NCBI GenBank assembly: GCA_027625915.1
Contig: JANTQA010000042.1
Span: 3,670,001 to 3,734,000, forward strand
Source of the DNA: Anaeramoeba flamelloides
Taxonomy: Eukaryota; Metamonada; Anaeramoebidae
Reading direction: 5' to 3'
DNA length: 64,000 nucleotides
A model generated the notes under the pieces. It worked only from the letters and a program-made list of their open reading frames with translations. It made no database searches and was not told the origin of the DNA. This document shows positions 56,477 through 64,000 of the stretch, piece after piece. The position numbers and the translations under genes were made by a program. Each line of letters opens with the position of its first letter. Position 1 is the first letter of the stretch.

Positions 56477-56694
56477 AAAAAATGATTTTTATATTTTAAA
56501 AGAATGAAAATTATTTCCTATTCGAATGAAATTGAATTATTGTGATTGTTTGGACTGTTTTAACTGTGTGGAAAATTTTGAATTATAGTTAATAATAAAA
56601 TATTTCATTGATTAAATTAAAAAAAGTTCAAAAAATAATAAATGATCTAAATAAATTGAGGCATATATTTTTTTAAAAAAAGTATTTTTTATTT

Positions 56695-57077
56695 TTTTTT
56701 TTTTTCCATTAAAGAGTGGGTAGTAAAAGTCCACCTGTTTGTCCGAATCCCTAATCTGAATTAGAGATATTGTTGAGTCAAGTGAGAGCTGGTCATTTCT
56801 CCAAAAAATCGGATCCGCTCCATAAATTGAGAGGGATTTTGTTCCAATTCCGTTCAGGTTCGATTTTTATAATAGTCAAAAAGATTCAATTCGGTCAAAC
56901 GATTTCCTCAAAGAATTAGTGGTTCTAAGAAGCATAAGCCCGATTTTTAATTAAAATTACACCGTGGTGGCTATTTGAGAAAATGGTAAACAATAAGAAA
57001 TAATTGTTAAGGGAATAGAACCCCGGCCTTCAGATTGTACACTAGGTTGTGTTGCCACTTGTCCATACCGGTTCTCT
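56695..57077 (-). mobile_element. tRNA-derived SINE, copy 2, with 18-bp target duplication
   Basis: Same family as 21155-21540, differing by few substitutions and one small indel. The 5' head AGAGAACCGGTATGGACAAG carries the A-box; the B-box is GGGTTCTATTCC about 40 nt on; the 3' end is AATGG(A)n. Flanked by AAAAAGTATTTTTTATTT at 56677-56694 and 57078-57095. The right copy abuts the MITE at 57097. Confidence 0.85.
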
Positions 57078-57096
57078 AAAAAGTATTTTTTATTTA

Positions 57097-57287
57097 CAAT
57101 TACTTCCATTTTAAGGCAAAAACGTTAAATGAAATTTAAGGTACAAAAAAATCCCAAATTAATGTACAAAATTTGGATTTTTTTTTTTAAAATTATTTTA
57201 CAAGAATCTGATTTTGTGCCTCCATTTGAGATTTTTTGTGTACCTTAAATTAGGTTGAAAGTTTTGTCTTAAAAGTAGAACTGACTG
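57097..57287. mobile_element. Mariner-type MITE, copy 2
   Basis: About 191 bp, palindromic-type. The right end TCTTAAAAGTAGAACTGACTG mirrors a decayed left end (ATTACTTCCATTTTAAGGCA). The interior has AAATTTAAGGTACAAAAAAA and its inverse. Confidence 0.7.
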
Positions 57288-58068
57288 TTTACTTGATCTG
57301 TTGAATTAAAATAAATTCCTTTATTTCAATTTTTTTTTATTTTGTAATTGAAATTATGAAAAATCCCTAAAATCAATGAAAGACATTTTTCATTTTTTTT
57401 TTGAAGATAAATCTTTTGGATGAAGAAAAAATCCTTTTGTTGAAAATATTGGAAAAGATAACTATTCTTTTAATAGGGACTGTATTTAAATTGAAAAGAT
57501 ACAAATAGTGTAAATTATTCTACTAAGGAATTGGTTTTTTTTGTATTTGAAATTGGCTTTTTTCAAAATAAAATACTCATAAATTCAAAAAAATTCCATT
57601 TTAACTCTTTGATTTAATTTCCATTTCTTGATTTCCCGTAAACCAACTTTCAATACATTTTTTTGGACCCAAGTCTTCTTGTAAAGTAAAATATAAGTTT
57701 TCTCAATATTTGGATCAATAAAAAATCTTTCTTCATAGTTAGTAAAAAAAATTGAAAAATAAGAAAAAGGAAGAAAAAAATAATCAGATATTAATTTGAA
57801 TGTATCGGTATTATTGGAGATATTTTGGAATGACTCATTTTAAAACTCAAAATTTAAGATATGTTTTTTTTCAGATAAAAAAATTCAAATTGTTCTAAAA
57901 AATTCAAGTGAGTGATTTTAAACAAGTTATTAAAAAAAAAAGAATTATCATTCTTGAAAATTTTCAAGCTTTATTTTTTTTTTCTTTTTTTATAAAGAAG
58001 AACACATTTTTTTTCAAACTATATTAATGGAAATTCTTTACTCAAAATAATCAAGAATTATATTGATA
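57288..58068. other. A+T-rich stretch, nothing recognised
   Basis: No gene recognised between two MITEs. Confidence 0.45.
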
Positions 58069-58262
58069 CAGTCAGTTTCACTTTTAAGACAAATTTTCAA
58101 TGAAATTTAAACACAAAAATAATCTCAATTTAAAGCACATTTTTTATAATTTTTGTTACACAATGAATTTTACTAGAATTTGAATTTATGTACCTTAATT
58201 TGAGATTATTTTTTTGCCTTAAATTTCGTTGAAAGTTTGTGCCTTAATAGTGGAACTGACTG
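58069..58262. mobile_element. Mariner-type MITE, copy 3 (best ends)
   Basis: 194 bp. CAGTCAGTTTCACTTTTAAG on the left and CTTAATAGTGGAACTGACTG on the right, flanked by TA at 58067-58068 and 58263-58264. This copy defines the family boundaries. Confidence 0.85.
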
Positions 58263-59240
58263 TATTATTTGTAATTAATTAAAAATTTATTTCATCTTTT
58301 TAATTGAATAAGTGAAAAAAGAATCAATTATTTTTCAATTAATTTTTTTTTTCACTTTCTCTGAAAAGATGTTAAAATAGAATATCTTTTTTTAAGTTTT
58401 ACCATTGTGGAAAAAAAGTGAAACACGGTTTTTAATTGGGAACATTAATAGAATACTGAAAATGAAAAGTAAAATCAATAAAAAGAAGAAACCAATTAAC
58501 TTCAAATAATAACTCATTATATTATTTTCAATCAACCCAACAAATACAATTTAAATCTACTTGATTTATCGAAATTTTTTGTGTTGTTTTAGAGATCTAA
58601 AAAATAGTCAATTTTTTGAACAAATTTTGAATAATTGATCAATCAAAGAAAAAGCCCAGACCAAAAGGCTGTATTAAAAAAACTTTTATTGTGGTGGTTA
58701 CTTAATTTTGTCTTTATTTATTTATTCTTTTTTTCATTGATCTTAATTTCTGTTTTTTCAGTTTCTATTAAGGTTCCCAATTAAAAACCGTGTTGAACTT
58801 TTTTTCCACAACGGTTAATTTCTTTCTTCTAAATGAAAAAATTGGATTTACTATTTGTTGCAAAAATAAAATCTCATTAACTTTTCATTCAGCTTTCAAA
58901 AAAAAGATTTTAATATCACTGAAAATTTATAATTTTTTAGACTTAAAACAGATTTAAAATATTTGTTTACCTTTGAGAGAAAGGGGAACTTTTATTTTTT
59001 ATTTTTATTCTTCGATGCAATTATTTTTGATAGGCTGAATGAAAATTTTGATTTTTATATTTTACAATTAGCCGATAGTAAGGGAAATGTCGGTTATATC
59101 ATAGTCTTTTAAAATTTTTTTTTTCATTAATCATAAAAGATCGTTAAAAAAAAAAGTTACTTCTCAACACATGAGAGTTCTTTCGAATATTAAAAGAAGT
59201 AGAGGGACTGATGTTCTAATAAGGTGATATCTCAGATTAA
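58263..59240. other. A+T-rich stretch, nothing recognised
   Basis: GTTTTTAATTGGGAACATTA at about 58430 recurs inverted near 58775 (GGTTCCCAATTAAAAACCG), forming an inverted pair about 0.35 kb apart. Possibly a further TIR element; no gene seen. Confidence 0.4.
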
Positions 59241-59241
59241 C

Positions 59242-59252
59242 AAAAAAAAAAA
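59242..59252 (-). terminator. RNA polymerase III terminator of tRNA-Gln
   Basis: A run of 11 T on the minus strand two bases after the tRNA discriminator base. Confidence 0.85.
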
Positions 59253-59254
59253 GC

Positions 59255-59325
59255 TGGTTCTATTAGGAATCGAACCTAAACCTAAACATTCAGAGTGTTT
59301 CGTGCTGCCACTACACCATAGAACC
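59255..59325 (-). tRNA. tRNA-Gln (anticodon CTG)
   Basis: 71 nt including the discriminator A. The acceptor stem GGTTCTA/TAGAACC, anticodon stem AAACA/TGTTT with loop CTCTGAA, and T-stem TTAGG/CCTAA with loop TTCGATT all pair. The D-arm region is GTGTAGTGGCAGCAC. The acceptor and loop identity match eukaryotic tRNA-Gln reading CAG. No intron. A T11 terminator follows. The nearest features are A+T-rich spacers. Confidence 0.93.
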
Positions 59326-60798
59326 AATACACTGAAAAACGTATATTTTTAATCATATTATAAGTCAATTACGATTGTACCTTTAACCAAAAACTTACAA
59401 AGAATACGCAATCTAAATTTTTAATAACTAAAAACAATATCAACAACAACATATTTAAGTTCAGGTATTAACAAGAATAAAATTCAAAACAAAATAAAAA
59501 TATTATGAAGAAATTCCATCTTATCAGACAGAAATTTAACCAATTTCGACACTTATATTTTTTTCATAAAACTTTAACTTTTATTTTTTTAAAAATTTTA
59601 ATTTTATAAGTTGTTTTGTAATTTTTTTCAAATGCTAATTTTTTATTTATCTCTTGTTGAAACAAAAAATTTTCAAGAGTGTTTTTATTTTATAAAACAA
59701 AGTATCTAATTTTATTGAGATACAAACTGTCATTCTGGAAGTCATAAAAGAAATTTATATTCCAAGTTTTCGAAAATATTATTTCTTCTTACTTGAATGA
59801 AAAATTGACAGATTCTGTTATAATCAATGAAAATTGATCTTTTAAGATATTTAATTTGCTCTCATTATTAAACTTGTTGAAAAATGAATTGGTTTATCAA
59901 TGATTTGGTCATTGAGCAAGTTTCTTGTCAAATTTTAAATCAGATAGAATATCGGCTAATTAACTTTTCATTCAATATGAAATAATTTTTCATATTGAGG
60001 ATTCTTACCTCATCCAAGAGATATAGTAAAACAAAGAACGAAAATAAATAAATCAAGTAATCCAATTACAAGATATGATTTAAAGATGATTGAGTAAAGG
60101 CGAAAAAAGGATTTTTTTTTTTGCTTATCAATTTCAAAAAACTTTGCAAAATTTATCTCTCATTTTTACCTAGTTGGAGATATCAGTATAATAGTTTTTA
60201 AAGAAACTCTTTTTTCGCCTTTTAATTGCTTTTTTTTTTGTATTTATTCAAATTCACAGATTTTGTTATTGTTTATTTTTGGTGTTGTTTTGTTTAAATT
60301 TGGTTGAATTAGATCTCTTTTATAAGGAGATTGGTATTGAAGTTGTCGAAAAACACTTTGAACAAATGATCTATTGTAAATTTTGCTTGGTTTGATGGTA
60401 TGGTTTAATTTGAAAGTATAGTAATACTGGGCTGTATTTTTCATTAAGTGACGAGTACACCATAAAAAAAATTTGATAGTAAATTTAAAAAAAATTTACG
60501 GCATCTTGAAATTGAAAAATGAAGTTCAAACCTCTTTAATACAAAATCAAACTTAATTTTAAAAGCTATTTTCAAAAATGAATTATTGTTTTTAAAAGTT
60601 TTGATCCATTTTTCTCATTTTTCAAAAGTTCAAAATCCAAAAATACTACTAAATTATGTAAAAAAATTTTTTTCTTTGAAAGAAGGTTGAAATCTTATTT
60701 CCTGTAAAGGAACTGTCGAAAAATACACTTTAAAAATTATAAACCATTCAGTCTTGAATTAACTCAGAATAAAGTATATACTTAATTTCAAAAAAAAA
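59326..60798. other. A+T-rich stretch, nothing recognised
   Basis: GGCGAAAAAAGGA near 60099 and TCTTTTTTCGCCTTTTAA near 60210 are inverted relatives, perhaps ends of a small element. The 66-codon minus frame at 60244-60444 (YKRDLIQPNLNKTTPKINNN) is Gln/Asn-rich with no match. Confidence 0.4.
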
Positions 60799-60813
60799 TA
60801 CAATAATTATTTT

Positions 60814-62359
60814 TTTTTATTCTTATTGATGACGAAGAGTAAATTATACTCTAAGCGCCCTTTTACATAAATTCCCTTTCAGAAATTTAAGCGTAAAAAT
60901 CAGAGATTCTACGATTATAAATTAAAGAAAATAATTTTAAGCTGTCTTGACTTTGAATTATTTCATTAAAATATAATTCTTTTAATTTATTTAAAAACAC
61001 CAATCTATCTTTGGTATAGGAAGGACATACCCATAAAAAGTGATCAATATTTTCTAGAATTTCCTTTTGTTCACATTTTAAATATAAAGAACAAAATTTA
61101 TTTTAATTTATATGGATTAAATAGTAATATCTATTTTAACTATTAAAAAATGTTCTGAATTTTAGAATTGTTGATCTTGATAGATAACTTAACTATTTTT
61201 GATTAATCAATAGTTTTTTTTTTTGGTTTTTAATTATTGTAAAATATTATTGTGGAGTGTTGTCAAGTGCCTTCAAGTGCCTAGGTTTTCTTGAGGTTTT
61301 CTGTTTTATTTTGTGAAGTGTTCTTGTTTTTTTTGAGGTTTTCTGTTTTATTTGGAAAATCCATAGATTTTCTTTAGGCTTTTTTGAGGTTTTCTATTTT
61401 ATTTATAAAGTTTTTTGGTTTTTTTTACTTTTTGAAATAAACAGAAAATTAAATTAAATTTTCGATTTATTTCAAAAAGTAAAAAAAACCTAACGAAAAT
61501 CTATTGATTTTCCAAATAAAACAGAAAACCTCAAAAAAAACAAGAACACTTCACAAAATAAAACAGAAAACCTCAAGAAAACCTAACAGTGATTTTTTTT
61601 AATTTTAGAAATAAATAGAAAATTTCCTAATTTTTTTTTTTATTTCTAAAATTAAAAAAAAGCTAACGGCGATTTTCCAAAATTCAAAAGAATAGAGTAT
61701 AATCTTGATTTTACTAAATTCTTTTACATTTTGGAAAACCTAACGTCATTTCCAACTTTAGAGTTCAATTATCCATTAAAATTATAATTATAAATTTCAT
61801 TTTTAAGAAGTTTTAAATTCTCCTTGAATTCCAATTATTTTTATTGTTTATTCCAAGATTAAATTTTATTATTTTATTCAGATAATTTAGAGATAAATTT
61901 TTTAATTTTTTTTTGAATTTGAATTTCTTTTTTATTAATTGGAATTACAAAATTTTCGAATATAAATTCTGTTTTATAGATAAGAACTGGTGTGTTTCTG
62001 TTTATTTTACATATTCCAGTAATACATGAATTAATCCAAGAATTTAAATAATATAGGGTTGTTATTTTATAATTATATATTTCTAATCCATATGTTAATT
62101 GGCGTAATATAAAAGATTTAAATAATCTAATTTTCAAATTATTTGTTAATAAATTATTATTAAATAATTGTTTAGAATTTTTATAAGTTTCTTTTGCTTT
62201 TTTCAGATTATATATTAAATGTGAATTTTTTCCTAAAAAATGCCAAATATTTAATCTTTGATAAATCTTGTGATATTGAAGTTTTGTCTTTATTTGGTTT
62301 TAATCCAAATTGAAAAATAATTTGATATATTAATATTTATTTTCTATTTATTCAATAAA
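60814..62359 (-). mobile_element. LINE 3' fragment 3 (RT tail and zinc knuckle), 15-bp target duplication
   Basis: TACAATAATTATTTT flanks both sides (60799-60813 and 62360-62374). From right to left on the minus strand there is a region resembling the end of non-LTR reverse transcriptase (FKSFILRQLTYGLEIYNYKI, LNSWINSCITGICKINRNTP; 62137-61874). The foldback at 61251-61752 comes next, then STILKFRTFFNS, then a knuckle-like segment (ENIDHFLWVCPSYTKDRL; about 61090-61005). The stem-loop AGAGTATAATTTACTCT and an A-rich tail end the copy. It is 5'-truncated and carries several frame disruptions. Confidence 0.75.
61251..61752. mobile_element. Foldback element, copy 6 (largest), inside a LINE
   Basis: Starts TGTGGAGTGTTGTCAAGTGC. 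Three hairpins in series: a large nested one centred near 61455 (TTTTTGAAATAAACAGAAAA / TTTTCGATTTATTTCAAAAA) whose arms carry GAGGTTTTCTGTTTTATTT modules, then AATTTTAGAAATAAATAGAA / TTTATTTCTAAAATT, then ATTTTCCAAAATTC / ATTTTGGAAAA. Linkers are CCTAACAGTG, GCTAACGGCG and CCTAACGTC. Confidence 0.75.
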
Positions 62360-62439
62360 TTACAATAATTATTTTAAACTTGAAAAAATAAAATATTTTG
62401 ATTCAAAGAACAGTTCAAAGAATTTTTTTCTTTTTATTA

Positions 62440-62633
62440 GTCAGTTCCATTTTTAAGCTACAAACTTTCAACGGAATTTAAGGAATAAAAAAATTTCAAA
62501 TTTGGGCACCTTTTTTGTAATTTTTTTTTTTCACAATTATTTTATTAGGATTTGAATTTTGTACCTTAATTTGAGAATTTTTTTGAGCCTTAAATTGAGT
62601 TGAAAGTTTGTTTCTCAAAAGTGGAACTGACTT
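62440..62633. mobile_element. Mariner-type MITE, copy 4
   Basis: About 194 bp. GTCAGTTCCATTTTTAAGC at left, CTCAAAAGTGGAACTGAC at right, and interior ACTTTCAACGGAATTTAAGG with its inverse. The terminal TA is not clear. Confidence 0.75.
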
Positions 62634-64000
62634 TAAGGGTAAGTACTTTTTTACTATGTTGAAAAAATTTTAATTATTAATACATTACTGAAAAATATTA
62701 TTTTTCGATTGCCATTAGATCTTGAACAATTGAAACCAAAACATCATTTCACAACTATTTGTGAAAATAAAACGAACCCAAAGTAATTCAGAGTTGAATC
62801 TTTCATTTTTTTTGAACATTTTTTTTGAATAAATTTTTGAGTTGTATTAAATTCGGTTTTGGATCTAGAAATGTGTTTATACGAACCGATGAAATTCATT
62901 GAACTCTAAACGAAAAAAAAAGACCCGAAAAAGTGTGTATTTGAAACAAATATTTTTTTTTAGAAGACCCAACACGAAAGATCACCTTTTCCAAATAAAT
63001 TTAGTTGAAACCAAGAATGAAAAAAATAAAAAATCGATAAAAACATATTTTCGAAGATAAGTTTTTTTTTTCTTCAAGATTTGGATGAATCCAAACAATT
63101 TATAACCTTGAATTTCTTTGCCCATTATTATTGATAATATTTTTAAAAAAAGTTTTGACATATTTGCTTTTAAAAATCTTTTGTACAATGCTTTTATAAT
63201 AAACTAAAAATGAAAATAAAGAATAATATTTCAAAAATTAAAATAAAAGAGGTTGAATTCTTGGATTCAAAAAAACAGTTACAAAAAGATACAGCCCAAA
63301 ATAAAAGAAAAATTTAAAAAAAAAATTAACTCAGATTCAAAATTATTTTTAGTTTCTTATTATAAAGGAAAATAAATAATTATCAAAATCAAACGAATTT
63401 GTCCATAAAATCTTTATTTCCCCAAGAGTAATTTAAGAAATATCCTATTTTCTGAACCTAATCAAGAAATAATTAAATTGAATAGAAATAGGATTTTTAA
63501 ATTCATTTTGAAAATTTTTTAAAAAATAAAAAAATTTTCTTTTTCAAAAATTTTTCAAACAAAAGTATTTCCATGAAGAATTAAAAACAAAACCAAATAT
63601 AAAAGAAGTAACTGTATCAAATTTTTCAGATAAGATCAAGAAATAAAAGATTTGTATTTTTTTTTTAATGATCAATCTTTACATTTTTTTGAATGCCTTT
63701 TTTTTTTTTTGGTATCAAAATATCTTATGCTGGTATATAAGCTAAATTTCAAAAATAGGGGCAGATTTTCCATCGTAAAAAAATTTGTTTAATTGTTTTT
63801 TTTTTTTTGTAATATTGTATTATATAAAAATTTTTAGAGATATTATCCAATATAGATAAATAAATATAAATATAGGGTAACCCTTTAATTTTTTGAAAGA
63901 CAAATGAAACAAGAAAAAAATAATAAAAAAAAAAAATTATCCCCTAATTTTGAAATTTGGCTTATTCCACTTCAGTATTTAATAAAATGTAAATATATTT
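62634..64000. other. A+T-rich right edge, nothing recognised
   Basis: No supported gene. A 68-codon minus frame at 62982-63188 (FLKANMSKLFLKILSIIMGK) lacks a match. An AAAAATAGGGGC motif near 63755 resembles the ends of the element at 38544-39107. Confidence 0.4.

Larger units (their letters stand above)
55100..56595 (+). repeat. Dispersed repeat R, copy 3, with two retrotransposon insertions
   Basis: Collinear with 39185-40020 once two blocks are removed: 55365-55862 (LINE 3' end carrying a foldback) and 56061-56476 (LINE 3' end). The left end has TTTTTAACACACCAAAATTC and the right end CTGTGTGGAAAATTTTGAA. Confidence 0.65.

Noticed and set aside
61874-62137. Stand-alone 87-codon host gene
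   Set aside because: The sequence resembles the end of non-LTR reverse transcriptase and lies within a LINE fragment bounded by target duplications.

Overview
The window is eukaryotic nuclear DNA from a very A+T-rich protist. It has cytosolic ribosomal protein genes with spliceosomal introns (eS6, uL14), an exon-junction-complex subunit (Mago nashi), a nuclear-type tRNA-Gln, and long low-complexity Asn/Gln and Lys tracts. The gene repertoire (EML-type WD40, BTB/BACK, ankyrin-BTB, calponin-homology and single-C2 proteins) and the short introns (5' GTAAA/GTAAT/GTATG, 3' AG after T- or A-rich runs, about 77-165 nt) recall free-living amoeboid or flagellate protists such as Anaeramoeba. That assignment is inference, not proof. 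The standard genetic code fits: TAA, TAG and TGA all end reading frames.

Layout. 1-2007: EML-like gene on the minus strand, running off the left edge. 4.2-6.7 kb: inverted-repeat DNA elements, one of about 1.5 kb inside (TA)n. 7.7-8.8 kb: six-exon C2-domain gene, minus. 9-12.1 kb: MITEs and a small membrane-type ORF. 12.5-14.1 kb: BTB/BACK gene with a Rossmann-like C-terminus and a frame break in the BTB domain. 16.2-17.2 kb: BTB-like remnant beside a foldback element. 18.9-21.7 kb: mago nashi between two inverted copies of a 0.5 kb long-TIR element, one carrying a SINE. 23.6-24.4 kb: eS6. 26.6-26.9 kb: small two-exon gene. 28.9-29.5 and 41.1-42.4 kb: two copies of one DNA element, the second split by a MULE-like insertion. 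30.6-31.1 kb: Lys-rich coiled-coil gene. 33.9-36.0 kb: ankyrin-BTB gene. 43.0-43.6 kb: small ankyrin gene. 45.6-46.3 kb: uL14. 49.4-51.7 kb: CH-domain gene. 55.1-62.6 kb: a nest of LINE 3' fragments, foldbacks, a SINE and mariner-type MITEs, plus tRNA-Gln.

Genes are sparse, mostly single units, and form no operon or pathway cluster. The informative part is the repeat landscape: at least ten families, many with target duplications and with empty sites at paralogous copies inside the same window. The most unusual is a foldback family built as chains of AT-rich hairpins separated by CCTAACG-type linkers. No CRISPR array, LTR element or Polinton-like element was recognised.
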